From JBKJTP01 sp046590195 (lineage in GTDB: Bacteria; Bacteroidota; Ignavibacteria; Palsa-1295): a DNA stretch of 5,877 nt. The stretch is taken from positions 1 to 5,877 of the forward strand of contig JBKJTP010000105.1 in NCBI GenBank assembly GCA_046590195.1. Reading direction: 5' to 3'. The position numbers and the translations under genes are program-made. The notes beneath the pieces are model-generated. The model was not told where the DNA came from. It worked only from the letters and a program-made list of their open reading frames with translations, and did not search any database. This document shows positions 1 to 5,623 of the stretch, piece by piece; the stretch's first letter is position 1; each line of letters starts with the position of its first letter.

Positions 1-60
1 AGTGGATGACAGGCTTAGGGTAGATTGTCGATCGATGAGGGAGGCGAGTATGGTGGTCAT
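1..60 (-). CDS. 5' end of an unidentified leftward gene (partial, cut by window edge)
   Basis: An ATG at 58-60 on the minus strand opens a frame that stays open to the left edge, giving 20 residues that begin MTTILASLIDRQS. I do not recognise the protein from so short a piece. The call rests mainly on position: a strong Bacteroidota-type promoter (73-103) points leftward and ends 12 bases before this ATG, so the mRNA leader would be very short. There is no Shine-Dalgarno, as for most genes here. A competing plus-strand frame is open from 2 to a stop at 67-69 and could be the tail of a rightward gene, but no family match supports it. Existence is moderately likely; function is unknown. Confidence 0.4.
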   Translation of the reverse strand, partial: MTTILASLIDRQSTLSLSST

Positions 61-72
61 CTTAAGGTGATG

Positions 73-103
73 CAAATATACGAAATAAAAAGCGCAAAGT
101 CAA
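73..103 (-). promoter_or_regulatory. Bacteroidota-type sigma-A promoter firing leftward
   Basis: On the minus strand, TTG (101-103), a 20-base spacer and TATATTTG (73-80) match the known Bacteroidota primary-sigma consensus TTG-N17-23-TAnnTTTG at every fixed position. The surroundings are AT-rich, unlike the flanking coding DNA. Initiation would fall near 66-68, only a few bases before the ATG at 60. The promoter separates the leftmost gene from the four-gene cluster behind it, and it is the best single piece of evidence for the host phylum. Not experimentally shown. Confidence 0.65.
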
Positions 104-114
104 GAGGTAAGCAC

Positions 115-136
115 AAAAAAGTCGAAAATAAATCGA
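115..136 (-). terminator. Weak candidate terminator after the nitrilase-family gene
   Basis: Reading leftward just past the nitrilase stop, a short hairpin (TCGA / 7-base loop / TCGA, 122-136) is followed by a run of six T on the minus strand (115-120). The stem is only 4 bp, so intrinsic termination would be weak. It sits between the end of the cluster and the next gene's promoter, where a terminator is expected. Tentative. Confidence 0.25.
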
Positions 137-158
137 GAACTGGCGATTGTGCCGCGTT

Positions 159-950
159 TTAGCGATATAATTCTGGCCGACGGTCCTGGAAAATGTCGTT
201 CAGGTCGCTGAAGGACTTGTTGCGAGTCTCGGCAGGTGTGACATCTGCCAGTGTTATTCCGGTCGTTGTGTTGTCCAGCCGCGTCAGGATCTCGCCGTTA
301 TAATTGATGATGCAGCTCTCGCCGCGGTAGAGGAGATCCTCCTCCTGCCCGACGCGATCAGCGAATGCGACGATCACTTTGTTCTCGAATGCCCGCGTCT
401 GAAGCACGCTATGCAGCATCCCTGTACGGGTCACGATGTTTGATGGGATGGCAATGATCTCCGCGCCAAGCAGCGCAAGGGAGCGAGCCGATTCGGGGAA
501 GCGCCAGTCGTAGCAGATCATGACGCCGAGCTTTACGATGCCAGAATCGGTGGGCAGATCGAATACTTTGAAGCCAGTGTCTCCAGGCTCAAACACCGAT
601 CGCTCGAAGTGGAAGAGGTGGGTCTTGCGGTAGAGGCCGATGATCGTGCCGGTGGCGTCGATCGTCACAGCGCTGTTAAAAAGATGATCGTCCGCCAACT
701 CCAAGTGCCCGAATAAGATAGACCGACGAGCAGTAGCACATGCGTTGCGCAGTTGCGTGATCGCATCACACTCGATAGGCAAGGCATAGGGCACGGCTTC
801 TTCTCTCGTACGAAAGAGATAGCCTGTCAGTGCAAGCTCAGGAAAGATAAGCAACTCCGCATCGGTTGAGCTGATCGTTGCGAGCATCGCGTCGAGATTG
901 TGCTGGATGTCGAGATGCTTCGGGTTGGTCTGTATCGCTGCGATCTTCAT
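159..950 (-). CDS. Nitrilase-superfamily carbon-nitrogen hydrolase (amidohydrolase)
   Basis: A 263-residue cytoplasmic enzyme of the carbon-nitrogen hydrolase (nitrilase/omega-amidase) superfamily, which cleaves amide-type C-N bonds through a Glu-Lys-Cys triad. All three residues are visible: E38 in LLIFPELALTGY, K109 in LYRKTHLF, and C146 in GVMICYDWRFPE. The second conserved glutamate is E121 in FEPGD. The length of about 260-280 aa and the ending DIFQDRRPELY are typical of a full single-domain member. The exact substrate cannot be read from the sequence; omega-amidase/Nit2-type metabolite repair, or hydrolysis of a small amide or carbamoyl compound, are possibilities. Its ATG overlaps the stop of the upstream methyltransferase gene by 4 bases (ATGA at 947-950), which suggests translational coupling and fixes the start. 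It is the last gene of the leftward cluster and has no Shine-Dalgarno. The family is sure; the substrate is open. Confidence 0.9.
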   Translation of the reverse strand: MKIAAIQTNPKHLDIQHNLDAMLATISSTDAELLIFPELALTGYLFRTREEAVPYALPIECDAITQLRNACATARRSILFGHLELADDHLFNSAVTIDATGTIIGLYRKTHLFHFERSVFEPGDTGFKVFDLPTDSGIVKLGVMICYDWRFPESARSLALLGAEIIAIPSNIVTRTGMLHSVLQTRAFENKVIVAFADRVGQEEDLLYRGESCIINYNGEILTRLDNTTTGITLADVTPAETRNKSFSDLNDIFQDRRPELYR

Positions 951-1783
951 TTGCTGAGCATGGATAAGCGCTTGAGTCCAAGCCGGACATATTCTGGGTT
1001 CATCTCAATGCCCAATGGTTTGCGGCCAAGCCGCTCTGCAACAACAGATGTGGTGCCTGAGCCACTGAACAGATCGAGTACACGATCACTCGAATTGCTC
1101 GATGCTGTAATGATCCTCTCGATGAGCGCCTCGGGCTTCTGCGTTGGATGCGGTGTGTTCTCCGGCATCGACCAGAAGGGGACGGTCATGTCGGTCCAGA
1201 TATTCGAAGGATGCGTGAATCGGAAGCGTTCGCCATCCAGCTCCTGCCAGTCCTTTGGCTTGCCATCGACCTTGTACGGCGCGATGATCTTCTTCTTTAT
1301 CTTAACTACTTCGAGATTGAACGTGTACGAAGTTGGGTCAGCAACCGCGTACCAGATGTCCTCCATGTTCTGCTTCCAATTGGCTTTCGCTCCACGGCCC
1401 TTCTCACGTTTCCACGTGATGCGGTTCATTATTGTGAGGCCAGCAGACTCAAGCGCATCCTGGTAATCGCCCGAGTATTTCCAATCGCAGCAGATGTAGA
1501 CCGAGCCGGTCTTGCTCAATACATTCGGCAACTTGGTGATCCAGCTCTCGATCCATGTTAGGTAATCGCTGCGCGACCAGCGGTCTCTGTTATTGCCGAA
1601 GTCAACGCCAAGGTTGTAGGGTGGATCAGCGACGATGAGATCGAATGAGTGCTCAGGCATGAGATCAAGCGCGGTGATCGCATCGCCGAGAAACAGTCCG
1701 TCAAATTGACCGGTGTACTGCGGCGGCTCGATCTCAAGCTCGGCCTCGGTAAGTTGGATCGTCTTATTGAGCGGCGAAGGCAT
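947..1783 (-). CDS. Beta-class site-specific DNA methyltransferase (probably N6-adenine), no restriction partner seen
   Basis: A 278-residue N6/N4 amino-methyltransferase (N6_N4_Mtase family) that transfers methyl from S-adenosylmethionine to a base in a specific DNA site. Catalytic motif IV, DPPYNLG (residues 53-59), comes before the SAM-binding motif I, DLFSGSGTT (237-245), followed by GIEMN (258-262). This IV-then-I order defines the beta class. HPTQKP (212-217), common in the class, precedes motif I. The region between the motifs (about 100-205, including WKREKGRGAKANWKQNMEDIW) probably holds the target-recognition part. DPPY favours N6-adenine over N4-cytosine, where SPPY is usual. The length is complete and no key residue is missing. 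No restriction endonuclease lies beside it; its neighbours are a putative outer-membrane protein and a nitrilase-family enzyme. The start overlaps the upstream stop by one base (TGATG, 1781-1785). The recognition site cannot be deduced. Confidence 0.92.
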   Translation of the reverse strand: MPSPLNKTIQLTEAELEIEPPQYTGQFDGLFLGDAITALDLMPEHSFDLIVADPPYNLGVDFGNNRDRWSRSDYLTWIESWITKLPNVLSKTGSVYICCDWKYSGDYQDALESAGLTIMNRITWKREKGRGAKANWKQNMEDIWYAVADPTSYTFNLEVVKIKKKIIAPYKVDGKPKDWQELDGERFRFTHPSNIWTDMTVPFWSMPENTPHPTQKPEALIERIITASSNSSDRVLDLFSGSGTTSVVAERLGRKPLGIEMNPEYVRLGLKRLSMLSK

Positions 1784-3501
1784 CAGAAATAAGCCGCTGC
1801 CGAGAGCGAGAACGATGTGTTGGTATTGCTGTAGGTCGAGACCGACGAGCTCACGTTCGTGTGGCTGATCGTGGCCTCTAGACCGATGCCGGAGAACGCA
1901 GTGAGCAACCTCTCATCAAAGAGAAATAATCGAGACGCAGAGAGACTAGCGGTGATCCAATTTTCGGTGCGTTCGGCACTTGAAGCGCTGGCGATCAGGC
2001 GTTGGATCTCGAAGTTACCTGCCTGGTTGCGGACCGTGCCGAGATCGATCGCGCCGTACGTACGCTTCTGGAGTGAGAGATCGATCGTCGCTTCGATCTC
2101 CTCGATCGGATTCGAGTTGATGAAGCCGGAGATCGACATGAGGTCATAATTAAAGTCTTCGTCAGCAACGTCCAATGCTCCCGTAGCACCTGTCTGATTG
2201 CCATTGATCGAAGTAACATACGCCTTTAGGTCTGGACTGATGGCTGCTGCGATGACTCCGCCGATCACGAACTTATCAGAAACAAAATGCTGATACCACG
2301 CCCCAATACTATATTGTGTGAACTCAGATCCTACAGTTACGATCTCGCGCTTGTTGGGATGTGGGTCAGCATCGAATGAGAGGGGATGCGCATAGAAACG
2401 GCTGCCATAACCGATCTCGCCCCCGATGATAGAGCTTTCGTCGATCACGAGTTTGCCCGTTACCCTCGCACGCCATTCGACGTTCGAATAGACCGAGTCG
2501 AGCGGATGCACAGTGCCGATGCGATCGATACTGCCAGCAAGTTGCAACTTCTCTGATGGCAACCCGCTTGCGCGAAGGCTGAGCCAGAGCTGATTGTTGG
2601 AGTAATTCTCGAACGTCTCCGAGTTCGTTTGCTTCGACCAGCTGATCGGCAAGGAGATAGCAGTTGCGATGGTACGCTCGGAAATGATGCCGCGATCCTT
2701 AAGAAGGTAGAAGTCGCTCGCATCGAGGCTGCGGAATCGTTGATGCGTTGTGCTCAGCGTTGTCAGCGGAGCGAGCTGCGACGAAGCAGCGAGTGCTGGT
2801 GCAGGCTCATCGTATTCGGATCCAATATCCATCTCATCGGTCGGCAGAAAGTCGCTATCTTCTTCGATCGATTCGAGCTTCGAGATAAGCGCTTTCCACT
2901 CGCGAGTAATATTGGCTAGCTCTATGGAGTTGTGGCGTTCGATCCGGATAACTTGCGCCTGTAACTCTGATACCACGATCTCCTTCACGCTTGTGGTGTA
3001 AGCTGTTGTCGATAGTAGCTCTCGCGTAACGCCGATCAGCTCTTGCGATGAATCGATCGTGCCTCGTAGCTTTGGGAGCTTGGGCCGAACAGTGATCAAC
3101 CAGTTCTCAAGCTTCAGCAAGCGCTCGGAGACTGAACCGACCTCCGTGCTCGATTCCACATTCGCCGTATCCTTGTCAGTTACCGTTGCGAAGAAGGTGT
3201 TGTTCGAGAGCAGGTAATACGTTGGTGTCACACCAAGGAAGATGCTGGACGACGATCGCTCAACGTTCGACATGTACTCGCTTAGCGACACGCCACCCGA
3301 GACGCCGAGGCGAAACCGGTGATCGATGTTCCAGTCATAGCCAAGGAGGAGACTTGGATCGAGGATCACATCGGGCACGCTGCTATCTAGCCCTGAGACA
3401 TTCGACGACGACGTGACGCCAAGCCCTGCCGCGCCATAGAATTGCGCGAAGGATTGGATCGGAAAGAACAGGAAGAGCAGTACGGGAAGAACTCGCCGCA
3501 T
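1783..3501 (-). CDS. Secreted protein, probable outer-membrane beta-barrel with a helical insert; function unknown
   Basis: I do not recognise the family of this 572-residue protein. A clear Sec signal peptide (MRRVLPVLLFLFFPIQSFA, cleavage near residues 19-20, no lipobox) marks export. Residues 21-105 alternate polar and hydrophobic positions like beta-strands (GAAGLGV, RFRLGVSGGVSLSEY, IFLGVTPTYYLL). Residues 115-212 look helical and charged, with coiled-coil-like stretches (ERLLKLENW, SELQAQVIRIERH, REWKALISKLES). A low-complexity acidic and Ala/Pro linker spans 212-250. From about 260 to the end, barrel-like strands return and the chain ends SLSAAAYF, with the terminal Phe favoured by the BAM machinery. 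This suggests a barrel interrupted by a periplasmic or surface helical domain. The gene starts 35 bases after the lipid-kinase gene, overlaps the methyltransferase start, and has no Shine-Dalgarno. A porin, transporter or adhesion role cannot be told apart. Confidence 0.7.
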   Translation of the reverse strand: MRRVLPVLLFLFFPIQSFAQFYGAAGLGVTSSSNVSGLDSSVPDVILDPSLLLGYDWNIDHRFRLGVSGGVSLSEYMSNVERSSSSIFLGVTPTYYLLSNNTFFATVTDKDTANVESSTEVGSVSERLLKLENWLITVRPKLPKLRGTIDSSQELIGVTRELLSTTAYTTSVKEIVVSELQAQVIRIERHNSIELANITREWKALISKLESIEEDSDFLPTDEMDIGSEYDEPAPALAASSQLAPLTTLSTTHQRFRSLDASDFYLLKDRGIISERTIATAISLPISWSKQTNSETFENYSNNQLWLSLRASGLPSEKLQLAGSIDRIGTVHPLDSVYSNVEWRARVTGKLVIDESSIIGGEIGYGSRFYAHPLSFDADPHPNKREIVTVGSEFTQYSIGAWYQHFVSDKFVIGGVIAAAISPDLKAYVTSINGNQTGATGALDVADEDFNYDLMSISGFINSNPIEEIEATIDLSLQKRTYGAIDLGTVRNQAGNFEIQRLIASASSAERTENWITASLSASRLFLFDERLLTAFSGIGLEATISHTNVSSSVSTYSNTNTSFSLSAAAYF

Positions 3502-3513
3502 TCGTTGTCGAAG

Positions 3514-3545
3514 CGATGCTTACTTAAAAACGATGCTTACTTAAA
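3514..3545. repeat. Tandem 15-bp direct repeat (period 17) at a gene junction
   Basis: CGATGCTTACTTAAA occurs at 3514-3528 and again at 3531-3545, separated by AA. The right-hand copy contains the last codons and the stop of the lipid-kinase gene; the left-hand copy lies in the gap before the barrel-protein gene. It looks like a replication-slippage duplication of the 3' end of the upstream gene. Without it the gap would be 18 bases instead of 35. The second copy carries no coding function, because the first stop ends translation. Confidence 0.85.
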
Positions 3546-4310
3546 GTCAAGAATGCTCTGATAGAGCGCCGTGTAGCTCGCAGGATCGAACTGCACAAGC
3601 AACCACAAGATCAGCCACATCGTAATACCGATCGATACTGGAACAGAGAGATTGTCATCGAGCTTGAGCCGCACGCTGGCTGCCTCGACGATGCCACCAA
3701 CGACAGTCGCGATCCCTGCTGCCACATATTCGGCAACATGATTGAGCGCCTTGGGGGTCACGGCGACGACGATCCATCCACTCACAACAAATGCAAGACT
3801 GCCTTCGAGACTCTTGTCGAGGAACTTGTGCTTGCCAAATGCACGGCCGAAGAGAGCGCTGGATGCATCCGAGATGATTAGGACAGAGAAGGCGGTGACC
3901 GTGATCAGCTTGGGGAAGATGAGCACACAGAGGAAAGCGCTGAGGATCACCCATGTAGCACCGCTGAGCAGGATCCGCTTGCTGTCACGCTCGTGCTCAC
4001 GGAGGATCGCACCGAACACCTTATTGATGTAGACCTTTAGTCCGGGAAAGCGATGCCTTCCGATATCGATGAAAAGAGATATGACACCGAAGCCGCCGAT
4101 CAGCCAGAGCGCCAGCGATCGGTCAATAAAGTAGTAGAGTACTGGAATGGAAAGCGACCCCAGATGAATGCCCTTGCGGACGAATTCATTGGCGAGCGTG
4201 ATCTGCCGGATGTTACGGACCTCGTCTACTACAGGCGGCGCAGGCAGATCCGCATCTGTCTGAGCTTGCGATTCGGTCTGTCCCGCTGCATTTCCGTTGT
4301 TGCTATTCAA
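3537..4310 (-). CDS. Dolichol-kinase / CTP-dependent lipid kinase-like integral membrane protein
   Basis: A 257-residue polytopic membrane protein of the dolichol kinase/phosphatidate cytidylyltransferase-like group (SEC59, yeast Dgk1 and plant VTE5/VTE6 are relatives). Those enzymes use a nucleotide, often CTP, to phosphorylate a lipid alcohol such as dolichol, diacylglycerol or phytol. Visible signatures are RKGIH (45-49), SDASSALFGRAFGKHK (147-162), KSLEGSLAF (166-174), E209 and LDDNLSVP (217-224). Hydrophobic segments lie near 51-82, 118-148, 171-185, 195-210 and 222-241. Residues 1-35 are a hydrophilic, Gln/Ala/Pro-rich tail outside the conserved domain. The start is TTG (4308-4310). The frame stays open 42 codons further upstream to a stop at 4437-4439 but contains no ATG, GTG or TTG, and no ATG lies between 4310 and the conserved core. 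It is the first gene of the leftward cluster. The lipid substrate is not determined. Confidence 0.82.
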   Translation of the reverse strand: MNSNNGNAAGQTESQAQTDADLPAPPVVDEVRNIRQITLANEFVRKGIHLGSLSIPVLYYFIDRSLALWLIGGFGVISLFIDIGRHRFPGLKVYINKVFGAILREHERDSKRILLSGATWVILSAFLCVLIFPKLITVTAFSVLIISDASSALFGRAFGKHKFLDKSLEGSLAFVVSGWIVVAVTPKALNHVAEYVAAGIATVVGGIVEAASVRLKLDDNLSVPVSIGITMWLILWLLVQFDPASYTALYQSILDFK

Positions 4311-4365
4311 AAGATCGTCGATGATCGTGCTGTGTAGGTTAAGGGGCTCGTCCAGCGGTTCTCTG

Positions 4366-4373
4366 CAAAAATA
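4366..4373 (-). promoter_or_regulatory. Candidate Bacteroidota -7 element for the leftward four-gene cluster
   Basis: The minus strand reads TATTTTTG, a perfect match to TAnnTTTG. Initiation about six bases downstream would give a leader of roughly 50 bases before the TTG start at 4310. The -33 region (about 4393-4397) reads TGG rather than TTG, so the upstream half is weak and overlaps a palindrome that may be an operator. Confidence 0.45.
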
Positions 4374-4393
4374 CGCCTTTACGAGCTTCGTCG

Positions 4394-4407
4394 GCCAGAT
4401 ATCTGGC
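4394..4407. promoter_or_regulatory. 14-bp perfect palindrome, possible operator
   Basis: GCCAGATATCTGGC is a perfect inverted repeat with no spacer. It lies 21 bases upstream of the minus-strand -7 element, over the place where the -33 box should be, and about 80 bases upstream of lipA. A homodimeric repressor or activator bound here could control the leftward cluster and perhaps both directions. No regulator gene is in the window, and a chance palindrome is not excluded. Confidence 0.4.
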
Positions 4408-4450
4408 TGTGTGACATTAGCGCCGCGCGGTAAACGTTAATATTCCACGC

Positions 4451-4458
4451 AATGTTTG
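4451..4458 (+). promoter_or_regulatory. lipA: Possible -7 element for lipA
   Basis: AATGTTTG matches TAnnTTTG at all fixed positions but the first. Initiation would fall near 4463-4465, leaving a leader of about 20 bases. No TTG is found at the expected -33 distance, so this is only a suggestion. Confidence 0.25.
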
Positions 4459-4485
4459 GGTGCACGTACGAAAGTTAGGCCATAG

Positions 4486-5400
4486 ATGACGTTAGATCTC
4501 CCGATTCTCGAAGTTCTCCCAAGTTCACCTCAGACCACAGGCGGGCAGACCCGGACCGCAAGGCCGGACTGGCTCAAGGTCAAGATCCCGTCTGGGGAAA
4601 ACTACTCCAGGCTGCACAAGATCATGCGCGAGAACAACCTCCACACCGTCTGTGAAGAGGCTCGCTGTCCGAATATGGCCGAATGCTGGAATTCGGGCAC
4701 CGCGACATTCATGATCCTGGGTGACACCTGCACGCGCTCCTGCGGATTCTGCGCGGTCAAGACAGGCCGACCCATGCTGCTCGATGAGCATGAGCCCGAG
4801 CACGTCGCTGAGGCGATCGAACTCATGGGAGTAAAGCACGCGGTCATCACCAGTGTCAATCGCGACGAGCGCCCTGATGGCGGCTCGATCATTTTTGCGG
4901 AGACGATCCGTGCTGTTCGCCGACGCAATCCGAAGACGACCATCGAAGTACTGATTCCAGACTTCAAAGGCAAAGAGGAGAGCCTCGATCGGATACTCGA
5001 TGCAAAGCCAGATATTCTGAATCATAACACCGAGACGGTGCCGAGCCTCTATCGCCGTGTGCGTCCTCAGGCGAAGTATCCATGGACGCTGAAAGTATTG
5101 CAACGCTCGAAGGAAGCAGGCTTCACTACAAAGACCGGTGTCATGCTTGGGCTCGGGGAGCAGCGCGAGGAGCTTGTGCAGGTGATGCGCGATCTAGTCG
5201 AGGTGAAGGTTGACATACTTACACTCGGGCAGTATCTGCAGCCGACGAAGAATCATCTTCCAGTCGAACGCTTCCTGCATCCTGATGAATTCGCTGAGCT
5301 GAAGTCGATCGGCCTTGATCTCGGCTTCCGCGTCGTAGAAGCAGGCCCGCTTGTCCGCAGCTCGTATCATGCACACGAGCATTCAGCGCTTAAGGCCTGA
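4486..5400 (+). CDS. lipA: Lipoyl synthase (radical SAM)
   Basis: A 304-residue cytoplasmic radical-SAM enzyme that inserts two sulfur atoms into a protein-bound octanoyl group, making the lipoyl cofactor of pyruvate and 2-oxoglutarate dehydrogenases and the glycine cleavage system. The auxiliary [4Fe-4S] cluster is bound by CX4CX5C (C56, C61, C67, in CEEARCPNMAEC), and the radical-SAM cluster by CX3CX2C (C82, C86, C89, in CTRSCGFC). The C-terminal RSSYHA (291-296) carries the conserved serine that ligates the auxiliary cluster. VNRDERPDGGS (124-134) and GLGE (222-225) are further family signatures. Length and motif order are normal and complete. A TAG directly before the ATG fixes the start; no clear Shine-Dalgarno is seen. 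No lipB, lplA or dehydrogenase gene is in view. It reads rightward, away from the four-gene cluster, towards waaA. Confidence 0.98.
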   Translation: MTLDLPILEVLPSSPQTTGGQTRTARPDWLKVKIPSGENYSRLHKIMRENNLHTVCEEARCPNMAECWNSGTATFMILGDTCTRSCGFCAVKTGRPMLLDEHEPEHVAEAIELMGVKHAVITSVNRDERPDGGSIIFAETIRAVRRRNPKTTIEVLIPDFKGKEESLDRILDAKPDILNHNTETVPSLYRRVRPQAKYPWTLKVLQRSKEAGFTTKTGVMLGLGEQREELVQVMRDLVEVKVDILTLGQYLQPTKNHLPVERFLHPDEFAELKSIGLDLGFRVVEAGPLVRSSYHAHEHSALKA

Positions 5401-5430
5401 GTGATGAGCTCTGAGGACGTTTGTCTACGC

Positions 5431-5596
5431 CTGTCATTGCGAGGAGCTTCGAGCGCAGGATCGCCCACGATCCAGCGCGAGGGCGACGAAGCAATCTGCT
5501 TCAGTATTCCGTGCTCTTCCCGAGGGGATTGCTCGGATCACCGATGATCCGGTCGGCTCCATCGCTTTGGCGATGGATACCTCCTCGCAATGACAG
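5431..5596. repeat. 166-bp palindromic intergenic repeat element with multiple hairpins
   Basis: The ends are a perfect 16-bp inverted repeat, CTGTCATTGCGAGGAG (5431-5446) and its complement (5581-5596). Inside lies a second pair, GCAATC (5491-5496) and GATTGC (5527-5532). Local hairpins fill the element: GGATCG/CGATCC (5458-5473, extending to 5453-5478 with one mismatch), GAAGCA/TGCTTC (5488-5502), CGGATCA/TGATCCG (5534-5551) and an 8-bp stem TCCATCGC/GCGATGGA (5558-5577). From memory, intergenic repeats with TGTCATTGCGAGGAG...CGAAGCAATC arms occur in many copies in diverse bacterial genomes, as REP- or MITE-like elements. This copy fills most of the gap between lipA and waaA and could form a cruciform or a structured RNA that ends or protects the lipA transcript. 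It encodes no transposase. The copy number in this genome is unknown. Confidence 0.85.
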
Positions 5597-5623
5597 GCAA
5601 CTTAAATGGCAAAGGCGTCCGCA

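Larger units (their letters stand above)
4311..4485. other. Divergent intergenic region between the lipid-kinase gene and lipA
   Basis: These 175 bases separate two divergently transcribed units and must hold both promoters. They contain a perfect -7 element for the minus strand, an imperfect one for the plus strand and a 14-bp perfect palindrome, each listed separately. A TAG directly before the lipA ATG rules out an upstream lipA start. I see no tRNA, small ORF with a family signature, or strong terminator hairpin here. Confidence 0.7.

Noticed and set aside
900..1561. Long plus-strand open frames opposite the methyltransferase and nitrilase-family genes
   Set aside because: They lie antisense to well-supported genes, overlap each other and show no family motifs; antisense frames stay open because of the codon bias of the real genes.
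947..1783. Restriction-modification or defence island
   Set aside because: Only the methyltransferase is present; neighbours are metabolic or envelope genes and no nuclease, helicase, integrase or transposase is seen.
1859..3416. Several open frames on both strands within the barrel-protein gene
   Set aside because: Arg/Ser-rich or low-complexity translations without domains, nested in a gene with a good signal peptide and strand pattern.
4311..4485. tRNA, riboswitch or small RNA in the divergent gap
   Set aside because: No cloverleaf, no recognisable riboswitch core and no strong stem-loop with T-run apart from the 14-bp palindrome.
4525..5103. 192-codon minus-strand frame opposite lipA
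   Set aside because: Antisense to a gene with all catalytic cysteines intact; no recognisable domain or start context.
5416..5423. GACGTTTG as a -7 promoter element for waaA
   Set aside because: One mismatch to TAnnTTTG, no -33 box, and it lies about 200 bases upstream of the start behind a large hairpin element.
5431..5596. CRISPR array or simple Rho-independent terminator
   Set aside because: There is no regularly spaced direct repeat, and no T-run follows the outer stem; the structure is an interrupted palindrome.
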